Assembly (NCBI GenBank): GCA_041913045.1
Contig: JAYSGB010000014.1
Location: forward strand, 26,100 to 90,099
Direction of reading: 5' to 3'
Source: CAMLOF01 sp041913045
Lineage (GTDB): Bacteria; Pseudomonadota; Gammaproteobacteria; Burkholderiales; Burkholderiaceae_C
DNA length: 64,000 bases
Part shown: one piece after another, positions 35,928 to 48,609 of the stretch
Position numbering within the stretch: the stretch's first letter is position 1
Layout: every line of letters starts with the position of its first letter
Made by a program: the position numbers and the translations under genes
The notes under the pieces: generated by a model
Seen by the model: only the letters and a program-made list of their open reading frames with translations
Told to the model about the DNA's origin: nothing
The model's database searches: none

Positions 35928-35933
35928 TACAAT
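35928..35933 (+). promoter_or_regulatory. Probable -10 box (TACAAT) for sodB
   Basis: TACAAT with CTGCAA (partial -35 match) at 35905-35910, 17 bases upstream. It would give a leader of about 28 bases before the sodB ATG. It starts inside the 49-base gap after xseA. Confidence 0.42.
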
Positions 35934-35967
35934 CGTCGGTTGTCACAACCAACCAGAGGAAGAAGAC

Positions 35968-36549
35968 ATGGAACACACCTTGCCCCCGCTCCCGTTTGCC
36001 ATTGATGCACTGGAGCCGCACTACTCCAAGGAGACGCTGGAATTCCACCACGGCAAGCATCACAACGCCTATGTCGTGAACCTGAACAACCTGCAGAAGG
36101 GCACCGAGTTCGAGAGCATGGACCTGGAGTCCATCGTCAAGAAGTCCAGTGGTGGCATCTACAACAACGCTGCCCAGATCTGGAACCACACCTTCTTCTG
36201 GAACTGCATGAAGCCCAACGGCGGCGGCGAGCCGACTGGCGCGCTGGCCGCAGCCATCAACGCCAAGTGGGGCAGCTATGCTGCGTTCCGCGAGGCCTTC
36301 GTCAAGAGCGCCGTGGGCAACTTCGGCTCTGGCTGGACCTGGCTGGTCAAGAAGGCCGACGGCTCCGTGGACATCGTCAACACCGGCGCCGCTGGCACCC
36401 CACTGACCACCGCCGACAAGGCGCTGCTGACCGTGGACGTGTGGGAACACGCCTACTACATCGACTACCGCAACCTGCGCCAGAAGTTCGTCGAGACCTT
36501 CCTGGATAAGCTGGTCAACTGGTCTTTCGCTGAAGCCAACTTCGCCTGA
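35968..36549 (+). CDS. sodB: Superoxide dismutase (Fe type)
   Basis: Cytosolic dismutase of superoxide. The 193-residue product has the four metal ligands His27, His74, Asp157 and His161, and the Fe-SOD pattern AAQIWNHTFFW around His74. The ATG at 35968 is supported by GAGGAAGAAG upstream; an upstream extension of the open frame is rejected because it lacks homology-like character. It is closed by a hairpin shared with the convergent DUF192 gene. Confidence 0.96.
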   Translation: MEHTLPPLPFAIDALEPHYSKETLEFHHGKHHNAYVVNLNNLQKGTEFESMDLESIVKKSSGGIYNNAAQIWNHTFFWNCMKPNGGGEPTGALAAAINAKWGSYAAFREAFVKSAVGNFGSGWTWLVKKADGSVDIVNTGAAGTPLTTADKALLTVDVWEHAYYIDYRNLRQKFVETFLDKLVNWSFAEANFA

Positions 36550-36564
36550 TAGCGCGACTTCCCC

Positions 36565-36601
36565 AAAAAAACGCTGCCCCGGTAACGGCGCAGCGTTTTT
36601 T
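36565..36601. terminator. Bidirectional terminator between sodB and the DUF192 gene
   Basis: A-run, stem ACGCTGC, 12-base loop, GCAGCGT and T-run (36571-36577 pairs with 36590-36596). T-tracts appear on both strands after the stem, so it can end both the sodB transcript and the convergent transcript. Confidence 0.85.
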
Positions 36602-36620
36602 CTTGCCCGTTTGGGCGAGC

Positions 36621-37127
36621 TCACTTGGCCTGGAATGGGGTGCCTGCCAGCTTGAACCCTGCTTTCAAGCCGCGTTTTGCAAACCATCCCTGGTTCATCT
36701 CCAGCACATAGCGCACGGGTTGCGTCGAGCAATGCGAGTCGGTGGTCTGCGGCTTCATGTCGGCCAGGTTGACGATGGTGCCGTCGTCAGCGACGAAGGC
36801 AGCCGTCAGGGGGATGAGGGTGTTCTTCATCCAGAAGCATTGCGTGGCGGGTTGCTCGAAGACGAAGAGCATGCCTTCATGGCCAGGCATCTCCTGGCGC
36901 CACATCAAACCGACTGCGCGCTGATCGGGCGTGGCGGCCACCTGGGCGTCTATGCGGTGCATGCTTGCGCTCAACTGCACCCGCGGCAAGTTCATCTGGG
37001 GGGCTTGCGCCTGGACCGGCAGCCCGCTCAGGATAAACAGTGCGGCAACCAGCCAGCGCCCCGCGTTTGACTGAGTGGAGTGCTGCAGGCGGAACATCTG
37101 GCGTGCTGCTAACAAGGTGTGTTTCAT
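36621..37127 (-). CDS. DUF192 family secreted protein
   Basis: A 168-residue exported protein of the DUF192 family, whose function is not established. A signal peptide is followed by cleavage near VQA-QA (about 40/41). The DUF192 core includes AVGLMWRQEMPGHEGMLFVF, CFWMKNTLIPLTAAFV and YVLEMNQGWFAKRGLKAG. The start is uncertain: I use the ATG at 37127, but one at 37178 is also open. It is convergent with sodB and divergent from icd. Confidence 0.83.
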   Translation of the reverse strand: MKHTLLAARQMFRLQHSTQSNAGRWLVAALFILSGLPVQAQAPQMNLPRVQLSASMHRIDAQVAATPDQRAVGLMWRQEMPGHEGMLFVFEQPATQCFWMKNTLIPLTAAFVADDGTIVNLADMKPQTTDSHCSTQPVRYVLEMNQGWFAKRGLKAGFKLAGTPFQAK

Positions 37128-37177
37128 GGCGAGTTGGTAGACGTATTTGAAGGGCGGGGCTGTACCTGTTTTGGGCA

Positions 37178-37183
37178 TAGAAT
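37178..37183 (+). promoter_or_regulatory. Possible -10 box (TAGAAT) for icd
   Basis: TAGAAT lies about 100 bases before the icd ATG in the divergent region with the DUF192 gene. The -35 is not clear. Confidence 0.3.
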
Positions 37184-37281
37184 TTTAGGCCTGTACCCCC
37201 GCAAGGGGCGTCGTGCCGAGCACTGATCGGTTTCAGTTGCCTTCCCCGGCCTCAATCACATTTTCCGGAGACCCGCTTCTC

Positions 37282-38535
37282 ATGTATCAGCACATCCAAG
37301 TGCCCGCGCAAGGCCAGAAGATCACCGTCAACGCCGACATGTCGCTCAATGTGCCGGACGAGCCCATCATCCCTTACATCGAGGGCGACGGGACCGGCTT
37401 TGACATCACCCCGGTCATGCTGAAGGTGGTGGACGCCGCTGTTGAGAAAGCCTACGGCGGCAAGCGCAAGATCCACTGGATGGAGGTGTACGCGGGCGAG
37501 AAGTCGACCAAGGTCTACGGCCCTGACGTGTGGCTTCCCGAGGAAACCCTGGCGGTGCTGAAGGAATACGTGGTCTCCATCAAGGGCCCGCTGACCACGC
37601 CGGTGGGCGGCGGCATCCGCTCCCTGAACGTTGCTCTGCGCCAGGAGTTGGATCTGTACGTCTGCCTGCGCCCGGTGCAGTACTTCCGCGGCGTGCCGTC
37701 CCCGGTCAAGGAGCCGGAAAAGACCAATATGGTCATCTTCCGCGAGAACTCCGAGGACATCTACGCCGGCATTGAATACCCCGCGCAAAGCGAGAAGGCC
37801 AAGAAGCTCATCAAGTTCCTGCAGCAGGAAATGGGCGTCACCAAGATCCGCTTCCCCGAGACCTCGGGCATCGGCATCAAGCCCGTGTCCATCGAGGGCA
37901 CCGAGCGCCTGGTGCGCAAGGCCATCCAGTACGCCATCGACAACGACAAGCCGAATGTCACGCTCGTGCACAAGGGCAACATCATGAAGTTCACCGAAGG
38001 CGGCTTTCGCGATTGGGGCTACGCGTTGGCCCAGCGCGAGTTCGGCGCGGAGTTGATCGACGGCGGCCCATGGTGCCGGTTCAAGAACCCCAAGACGGGG
38101 CGCGACATCATCATCAAGGATGTCATTGCCGATGCCTTCCTGCAGCAGATTCTGACGCGCCCGGCCGAGTACTCGGTGGTGGCCACGCTCAACCTGAACG
38201 GCGATTACATCTCCGACGCCTTGGCGGCGCAGGTGGGCGGCATTGGTATCGCGCCCGGCGCCAACATGAGCGATTCCGTCGCCTGCTTCGAGGCCACACA
38301 TGGCACGGCGCCCAAGTACGCGGGCAAAGACTACGTGAACCCGGGTTCCGAAATTCTGTCCGCCGAGATGATGCTGCGCCACATGGGTTGGAAAGAGGCG
38401 GCTGATTTGATCATTTCCTCCATGGAGCAGGCCATCCTGTCCAAGCGGGTGACCTACGACTTTGCCCGCCTGATGGAAGGCGCAACGCAGGTCAGCTGCT
38501 CGGGCTTCGGACAAGTGATGATCGACAACATGTGA
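37282..38535 (+). CDS. icd: Isocitrate dehydrogenase [NADP], dimeric type
   Basis: TCA-cycle enzyme converting isocitrate to 2-oxoglutarate. The 417-residue product is the E. coli Icd type, with YIEGDGTG near the N-terminus and GGGIRSLNVALRQ containing the Ser (about 114) that AceK phosphorylates in E. coli. NLNGDYISDALAAQVGG binds metal and substrate. The ATG at 37282 has GGAG upstream; the frame extends 23 codons further to no clear start. A terminator follows, then a second, unrelated isocitrate dehydrogenase gene. Confidence 0.96.
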   Translation: MYQHIQVPAQGQKITVNADMSLNVPDEPIIPYIEGDGTGFDITPVMLKVVDAAVEKAYGGKRKIHWMEVYAGEKSTKVYGPDVWLPEETLAVLKEYVVSIKGPLTTPVGGGIRSLNVALRQELDLYVCLRPVQYFRGVPSPVKEPEKTNMVIFRENSEDIYAGIEYPAQSEKAKKLIKFLQQEMGVTKIRFPETSGIGIKPVSIEGTERLVRKAIQYAIDNDKPNVTLVHKGNIMKFTEGGFRDWGYALAQREFGAELIDGGPWCRFKNPKTGRDIIIKDVIADAFLQQILTRPAEYSVVATLNLNGDYISDALAAQVGGIGIAPGANMSDSVACFEATHGTAPKYAGKDYVNPGSEILSAEMMLRHMGWKEAADLIISSMEQAILSKRVTYDFARLMEGATQVSCSGFGQVMIDNM

Positions 38536-38568
38536 CCTCAGGCACTTCCGGTGTCGTGGTTGTGCATC

Positions 38569-38600
38569 AAGGCCAAGGGGCTTTGTCCCTTGGCCTTTTT
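38569..38600 (+). terminator. Rho-independent terminator after icd
   Basis: Perfect 11-base stem AAGGCCAAGGG/CCCTTGGCCTT with a 7-base loop and a T-run at 38596-38600. It separates the two isocitrate dehydrogenase genes into distinct transcripts. Confidence 0.9.
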
Positions 38601-38655
38601 CATGTGCTATCCATCACGAACATCATGGCTGTAAGGGATATGTCGGCGGTTATGA

Positions 38656-38678
38656 CCGATAATGCGCGATTGTATCGG
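38656..38678 (+). promoter_or_regulatory. Inverted repeat upstream of the monomeric isocitrate dehydrogenase
   Basis: CCGATA at 38656-38661 and TATCGG at 38673-38678, 11 bases apart, overlapping a GATAAT -10-like box. It lies about 105 bases before the ATG at 38782. It may be a regulator-binding site; no regulator is identified. Confidence 0.3.
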
Positions 38679-38781
38679 CACATTGCAGCAAGATATTTCG
38701 CAGTGTGAAAAACAGGATTCACGAAGACAAGCCCCGGGATGTCAGACCCGGTTCGCCATCAGCCCCTCACGAGGATTCCCC

Positions 38782-41022
<2,241 letters not shown>

Positions 41023-41043
41023 TCGGTACAGCCTTTTCCTGCT

Positions 41044-41085
41044 GGCCACCGCTTCCTTTCAGGGGCGGTGGCCTTTTCTTTTTTT
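41044..41085 (+). terminator. Rho-independent terminator after monomeric isocitrate dehydrogenase
   Basis: Stem GGCCACCGC/GCGGTGGCC (41044-41052 with 41065-41073), 12-base loop, then TTTTCTTTTTTT. Confidence 0.9.
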
Positions 41086-41127
41086 GCGCTCAGACAGCGG
41101 AGGCAGTAGGGAAACGGCTGGTCTCGC

Positions 41128-41133
41128 TAGAAT
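41128..41133 (+). promoter_or_regulatory. Probable -10 box (TAGAAT) for clpS
   Basis: TAGAAT ends 8 bases before the clpS ATG at 41142. If transcription begins about 7 bases past the box, the mRNA would have a leader of one or two bases. There is no ribosome-binding site in between. The -35 match is weak. Confidence 0.42.
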
Positions 41134-41141
41134 CAAAAATC

Positions 41142-41489
41142 ATGGCTACCAAACCCAAACAACCCGATCTCAAGCCCTCGGTTCCCGGTGGCGGCGATGC
41201 CGTCGTGCTCGAACGTAAGTCGCAGCGCGTCGAGCCGCCCAAGATGTTCCAGGTTGTCTTGCTGAACGACGATTTCACGCCCATGGAGTTCGTCGTTCTC
41301 GTCTTGCAGGAGTACTTCAACAAAGACCGCGAAACTGCCACCCAAATCATGCTGAAGATTCATGTCGAGGGCAGGGGGGTGTGCGGCGTTTTCACGCGCG
41401 ACGTGGCGACCACCAAGGTGGAGCAGGTGCTGCAGGCTGCAAGGCATGCCGGGCATCCGTTGCAGTGTCTCAGCGAACCCGTTGAATAA
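41142..41489 (+). CDS. clpS: ATP-dependent Clp protease adaptor ClpS
   Basis: Delivers N-end-rule substrates to ClpAP. The 115-residue product has an unstructured N-terminal tail (about 1-30) and the core with the substrate-binding motif LLNDDFTPMEFV, followed by the ClpA-contact helices and a VCGVFTRDVATTKVEQV segment. It lies directly upstream of clpA, 78 bases apart. No Shine-Dalgarno site precedes the ATG. Confidence 0.96.
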   Translation: MATKPKQPDLKPSVPGGGDAVVLERKSQRVEPPKMFQVVLLNDDFTPMEFVVLVLQEYFNKDRETATQIMLKIHVEGRGVCGVFTRDVATTKVEQVLQAARHAGHPLQCLSEPVE

Positions 41490-41567
41490 AGGGGGAATTG
41501 CCCCATTTGCATGAAACCAGCGGCCAGATTCGCTGTAAATTAGAGACTCGTTTTAAGGAAGTGCCCC

Positions 41568-43913
<2,346 letters not shown>

Positions 43914-43935
43914 CCGTCGAGCTGTTGATGGAAGG

Positions 43936-43958
43936 GGCCTGCGCAAGCAGGCCTTTTT
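43936..43958 (+). terminator. Rho-independent terminator after clpA
   Basis: Stem GGCCTGC-GCAA-GCAGGCC followed by five T residues (43954-43958), 22 bases after the clpA stop. Confidence 0.9.
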
Positions 43959-43996
43959 CTTTGGTGCGGGTGCAATCGGTTGTAATACACACCAGC

Positions 43997-45454
43997 ATGA
44001 GTAAACACACCTTCCTCTGGCACGACTACGAGACTTTTGGCGCCAAGCCTCGCCTGGACCGACCGGCACAATTCGCCGCCATCCGCACCGATGCCGATCT
44101 GAACGAGATCGGGGAGCCGGTGATGATGTACTGCAGGCCCGCGCCCGATTACCTGCCTGACCCCGAAAGCTGCCTGATCACGGGTATCACGCCCCAGCTT
44201 TGTCTGGAAAAAGGCTTGCCAGAGAACGAATTCGCTGCCCGGATCGAGGCAGAGATGGCGCAGCCCGGCACCATTGGCGTGGGCTACAACACCATCCGAT
44301 TCGACGACGAGTTCACTCGCTACCTGTTCTGGCGCAACCTCATTGACCCCTATGCGCGGGAGTGGCAGAACGGTTGTGGCCGCTGGGATTTGCTGGACGT
44401 GGTGCGCATGACGTATGCCTTGCGGCCGGAGGGCATTGCGTGGCCCAAGAAGTCTGACGGAAGGCCCAGCTTCAAGCTGGAGGACCTGACCCGTGCGAAC
44501 GGGATATCCCACGAAGCGGCGCACGATGCGCTGTCGGACGTGAGAGCGACCATTGCGATGGCCCGTCTGATCCGGCAGCACCAGCCTAAATTGTTCGACT
44601 TTGCGTTCGCGCTGCACAAGAAGGACCGTGTGATGGCCGAACTGGGCTTGCCGACGGAGCCTGGTCAGGCCAAGCCCTTCTTGCACGTTTCAGGCATGTT
44701 CCCGCCGGAGCGGGGCTGTCTGGGTGTGATGTGGCCGCTTGCCAGCCACCCCAGCAACCGCAACGAGTTGCTGGCCTGGGATCTGGCCCATGATCCTTCG
44801 GTGCTGGCCGGATTGAACGCCGCACAGGTTCGGGAGAGGCTGTTCACCCGGTTGGCTGATTTGCCCGAGGGCGTTGAGAGGCTGCCGATCAAAAGCATCC
44901 ACCTCAACAAGTCGCCCATGGTGGTGGGCAACATGCGAACCTTGCGCCCCGAGCTGGCCGAGCGTTGGGGCCTGCAGCTGGAACAGGCCATGGTGCACTC
45001 CGCAAAGGCGGCAGCGTTGCCAGACATGAGCGCCATCTGGCGTGAGGTGTTCGAGCGGGCCGCGCCCGTGGCGCCTGCCGATGTGGACCAGGACCTATAT
45101 GGCGGTTTTCTGGAGCAGGCGGACCGTCGCCGACTCAACCATCTGCGCACGCTCGATCCAACCGAGCCCGCCTGGGCGCAAACCGGGTTTGACGATGAGC
45201 GCCTGCCAGAGCTGGTTTTTCGCTATCGTGCGCGAAACTTTCCTCAAAGCCTCTCCCCTGAGGAGATGGAGCGCTGGCAGGCCCACTGTGCCGCCCGTTT
45301 GATGGAAGGCGAGGGCGAGGCGCTGACGTTGGAGCGGCTCTTTGAGCGCATTGATACCCTGGCAGACCAGGCCAGCGAGCGAGGGGACGAGCGCGCAGAA
45401 ATGATTCTTGGGGCACTTTACGACTACGCGGAGTCCATCGCACCAGGCTGGTGA
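43997..45454 (+). CDS. sbcB: Exonuclease I (SbcB)
   Basis: 3'-5' single-strand DNA exonuclease of DNA repair and recombination. The 485-residue product has the DEDDh motifs: WHDYETFGAKP near the N-terminus, GYNTIRFDDEF and HDALSDVRAT, followed by an SH3-like and a helical C-terminal domain. The frame runs upstream through the terminator, so the ATG at 43997 is chosen. A TAATAC box at 43983-43988 may be its -10. The last 31 bases overlap the convergent GGDEF/EAL gene. Confidence 0.95.
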   Translation: MSKHTFLWHDYETFGAKPRLDRPAQFAAIRTDADLNEIGEPVMMYCRPAPDYLPDPESCLITGITPQLCLEKGLPENEFAARIEAEMAQPGTIGVGYNTIRFDDEFTRYLFWRNLIDPYAREWQNGCGRWDLLDVVRMTYALRPEGIAWPKKSDGRPSFKLEDLTRANGISHEAAHDALSDVRATIAMARLIRQHQPKLFDFAFALHKKDRVMAELGLPTEPGQAKPFLHVSGMFPPERGCLGVMWPLASHPSNRNELLAWDLAHDPSVLAGLNAAQVRERLFTRLADLPEGVERLPIKSIHLNKSPMVVGNMRTLRPELAERWGLQLEQAMVHSAKAAALPDMSAIWREVFERAAPVAPADVDQDLYGGFLEQADRRRLNHLRTLDPTEPAWAQTGFDDERLPELVFRYRARNFPQSLSPEEMERWQAHCAARLMEGEGEALTLERLFERIDTLADQASERGDERAEMILGALYDYAESIAPGW

Positions 45455-48018
45455 GCGCCTTGTGCCACGCTGCCGAGGTAGCCAGCGATTTTCGCGGGAG
45501 GCAAGGGTGGGCTGAACAAGTAGCCCTGTACCGCGTCGCAGCCCAAGGCCTTGAGTTGCCTCAGTTGCTCCAAGGTTTCCACGCCTTCCGCGACGGTATC
45601 ACGGCCCAGGCGGTGCCCCAGTCCAATGGCTGCGCTGACGATGGCTTCATCGTCCGGGTCCTTGCCCAGGTCCTGCACGAATGACTTATCGATCTTGAGT
45701 CGGTCGATCGCGAAATGCTTGATGTAGCTGAGCGACGAGTGACCTGTGCCGAAGTCATCGATGGCGCACCGCGCACCCATCGTCCTCAGCGCCTGAAGCT
45801 GAGCCTGGGTGCGGCTGGGGTCGCGCATCATCGCGCCCTCGGTGATCTCGAACTCTATGCCCTCCAGCCCCATGCCTTCCTCGGCGAAGATATCTTGCAG
45901 GCGCTGGGCAAGTCCATCGCGATCGAACTGGCGGGCCGACAGATTGATGCTCAGGCGGAACGGCCAATGTGTGTTTGTTTCCCGCCATTGTTTCAGTTGC
46001 CGTGCTGCGTTTCTGCAGACCCATTCGCCTATCGCGTCGATGAGGTCAGACTCTTCTGCCACGGGAATGAAACGGTCGGGGGGGATGTAGCCGCCTTGCC
46101 CATCAGGCCAGCGCAGCAACGCCTCAAAGCCTGAGAGAGGTAGTCCCTCGGCCAGACGGTGAATGGGCTGGTAATGGAGCTGGAAAGCGCCGTCCCGCAC
46201 CGCCTGCCTCAGGCGCGTTTCAAACTCTATGCGTGCTTGCACGGCCGCATTCATACTGTCTGTGTAGAACTGGTACGCGGCCCCTCCAGCACTTTTCGCG
46301 TGATACATGGCCAGATCGGCCAATCGCAGCAATTCGTTCTCTTCACGAGCATCCTGCGGATAAAGCGCGATGCCAATCGAGGGCGAAAGGAAGATTTCGC
46401 CGCGTTCGGTGCTGAAGGGGGCGCTGAGCGTTGCGACGATTTGACATGCCACCTGTGCTGCGTTCAGCGGTTCGTCTATGCCGGTGAGCGCGACCACGAA
46501 CTCGTCTCCGCCTATGCGAGCTACCACGTCACTGGCGCGCAGTCGCTCTCGCAGGCGCCGCGCGGTTTCTTTCAGCACAACGTCACCCGTTTCGTGACCG
46601 AGTGAGTCGTTGACCGCTTTGAATCGGTCCATGTCTATGAAAAGGACGGCCAGTTCCGCGCGGCTGCGTTCTGCCTGGGCAAGGGCCTGCGCCAGGGCGA
46701 TGGTGAAGGCTCCACGGTTGTCCAGTCCGGTGAGGGGGTCGGTACGCGCCAGGCGTTTGATTTCTGCCTCTGCGTGCTTGCGCTCGGTGATGTCGGTGTA
46801 AACAGTGACAAAACCGCCGGTTGCAAGCGGTTGCCCCTGAATGTGCAGGACCCGCCCATTCGGGCGAGTGCGCTCAAAAACGTGCGGCTCAAAGGACAAG
46901 GACCTTTCGACGAGTCCTCGAACGATGGACTCCGGGTCTTCGGTATCGCCGTATTCTCCTCGGGCAACGTTGTAGCGAAACAGCGACTCCAGCGTAACGA
47001 CGGGTTGTTCGAAGAGTTCCTGAGGGAAGTCCAGAATCTCTTTCAACCGGTCGTTCCATGCCAGCAGCCGCAACTCCTTATCGACCATGGTGATGCCGGC
47101 TGGGATGTGTTCGATGAGGGTGCGAAGCATGTCACGCGTCTGCTCCAGCCGCTCGCGTTCCCGTTTCTGTTCGGTGATGTCGGTATAGGTGGTCACAAAC
47201 CCGATGACCTTGCCTTCGGCCATCACGGGCTCGCCAATGACGAGGTGGGTACGCCCATTCGGGCGAGCCCTCTCGAAGCGGTGTGCCTGGAAGCGTAGCG
47301 CCAACTCTCTGCGCTCGTTAACCATGGTGTCTACGTCGCCGGGGCCGTATTCGCCCCGCTTGGCAGGTACGCGGATGAGCTCAGCAAAATCCACGCCTTC
47401 GTGCACCACGTCATCTGGCAACTCAAGCACCTTCGCGAACTCGGCGTTCCACGCGCGCAACTTCAGCCCTGCATCGAACACGCTCAAGCCCATGGGCAAC
47501 TGGCGTACGATCGCTTCGAGGTAGGTGGTTCGCTCCTGCAGCGCGCTCTGGAGGTTGACCTGGGTGGTGACATCCAGATTGAACCCGTAGGCGAGGCGTT
47601 GGCCAGTTGATGGGCTGATCGCCACCGCGATACGCACGACATGGTGGCGCACCATGCCGGAAGGGGTGAGGGACCTGTACGTGGTTTCGCCTTCACCGCT
47701 GGCATAAGCTTTTTCCAGTTCCTTGATGAAGTCGTCACGGTCTTCCGGGAGCAGGATCTTGAGGATTTCGTCTCTGACGGCTGGAACGTCATCGGCGATG
47801 CCGTGTTGCTTGCGAAAGCTGTGGGACCACCACATCTCGCCTGTTTCCAGGTTGCGTATCCAGTGTCCCACACCCAAGCGTTCCAGCAACTCTGAAAAAC
47901 GCACTTCTTCGGGTGTTGAGCCGTTCTGCATTTGGCGGCGAATACGGCGTTCGTTCCACCATGCCACTGTTGCTGCGGCGGCCACAATCAGCCCGACAGC
48001 ACTTAGCGGGTCGATCAT
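45424..48018 (-). CDS. PAS-PAS-PAS-GGDEF-EAL cyclic-di-GMP signalling protein
   Basis: Membrane-tethered, bifunctional-looking c-di-GMP enzyme of 864 residues. It has an N-terminal hydrophobic segment (about 5-20), then three PAS modules (about 40-150, 165-285, 290-415), the last two very similar and each ending in YTDITE. A GGDEF domain follows with intact RIGGDEF at 503-507 and an RASD inhibitory I-site upstream. The EAL domain has GFEALLRW (632-634), INLSARQ, EITEG, DDFGTG, KIDKSF and VAEGVET. Both catalytic sets look complete, so it may make and break c-di-GMP. AGGAG lies 7 bases before the ATG. Confidence 0.93.
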   Translation of the reverse strand: MIDPLSAVGLIVAAAATVAWWNERRIRRQMQNGSTPEEVRFSELLERLGVGHWIRNLETGEMWWSHSFRKQHGIADDVPAVRDEILKILLPEDRDDFIKELEKAYASGEGETTYRSLTPSGMVRHHVVRIAVAISPSTGQRLAYGFNLDVTTQVNLQSALQERTTYLEAIVRQLPMGLSVFDAGLKLRAWNAEFAKVLELPDDVVHEGVDFAELIRVPAKRGEYGPGDVDTMVNERRELALRFQAHRFERARPNGRTHLVIGEPVMAEGKVIGFVTTYTDITEQKRERERLEQTRDMLRTLIEHIPAGITMVDKELRLLAWNDRLKEILDFPQELFEQPVVTLESLFRYNVARGEYGDTEDPESIVRGLVERSLSFEPHVFERTRPNGRVLHIQGQPLATGGFVTVYTDITERKHAEAEIKRLARTDPLTGLDNRGAFTIALAQALAQAERSRAELAVLFIDMDRFKAVNDSLGHETGDVVLKETARRLRERLRASDVVARIGGDEFVVALTGIDEPLNAAQVACQIVATLSAPFSTERGEIFLSPSIGIALYPQDAREENELLRLADLAMYHAKSAGGAAYQFYTDSMNAAVQARIEFETRLRQAVRDGAFQLHYQPIHRLAEGLPLSGFEALLRWPDGQGGYIPPDRFIPVAEESDLIDAIGEWVCRNAARQLKQWRETNTHWPFRLSINLSARQFDRDGLAQRLQDIFAEEGMGLEGIEFEITEGAMMRDPSRTQAQLQALRTMGARCAIDDFGTGHSSLSYIKHFAIDRLKIDKSFVQDLGKDPDDEAIVSAAIGLGHRLGRDTVAEGVETLEQLRQLKALGCDAVQGYLFSPPLPPAKIAGYLGSVAQGAHQPGAMDSA

Positions 48019-48111
48019 CCGGGTCTCCTAGGGCTCTTCTTCACTGGTTTTGTCCCAGTATAGGCCCGGCGACATAGGTGGAATGCCTGGGGCGGGAAAC
48101 TCCCTAGGGCT

Positions 48112-48609
48112 TCAGCGCGCACCCGCCTCGTATCTCGCGCGCAGCGCTTCAAGGCGGCGGCGGTTCACACCAAAATCTCTGTTCCCGAGGCGGCTGGCAC
48201 TGCGCACTTCGATCTTGCCGGTGGAGGGGTTGGCCCAGAACTCCAAATCGTCCACAAAACGCATCCAGCGCGTTTCGGCCTCGGCGTGAAGGTAGTCGGG
48301 CCGCTGGGTAACAATGGTGATGCCCGGCGTAGCCTCAAGCAGGGCTGACAGGCGTTGCATGGAGGTGATCAGGTCACCCTCCTGTGCAGGGAACGGCTGG
48401 ATGGCCGCCAACTGGCGGCTCGGGTGATCCGGGTACAGATCAGCCTGGCTCAACACGCTGTTGTCGGTCAAGGAAGGAGGGGCGAGTCTCCCGTCTTTTA
48501 CGCCTAGATCAGCCGGGCGCTGGCCACGAAGCCAGCCCAACTGGCCAGCCAGAACCAGCATCGCTGCCAATGCGCCCAGAACACCCAGCGCATAGAGGAG
48601 GAACTTCAC
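48112..48609 (-). CDS. DUF1499 family membrane-anchored protein
   Basis: A 165-residue protein with one N-terminal helix (about 4-24) and a soluble domain ending in a conserved DDLEFWANPSTGKIEVRSAS...GNRDFGVNRRRLE block that is typical of DUF1499. No function is established for the family. Its start overlaps the stop of the HerA-like ATPase (ATGA), so the two are probably co-translated. Confidence 0.82.
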   Translation of the reverse strand: MKFLLYALGVLGALAAMLVLAGQLGWLRGQRPADLGVKDGRLAPPSLTDNSVLSQADLYPDHPSRQLAAIQPFPAQEGDLITSMQRLSALLEATPGITIVTQRPDYLHAEAETRWMRFVDDLEFWANPSTGKIEVRSASRLGNRDFGVNRRRLEALRARYEAGAR

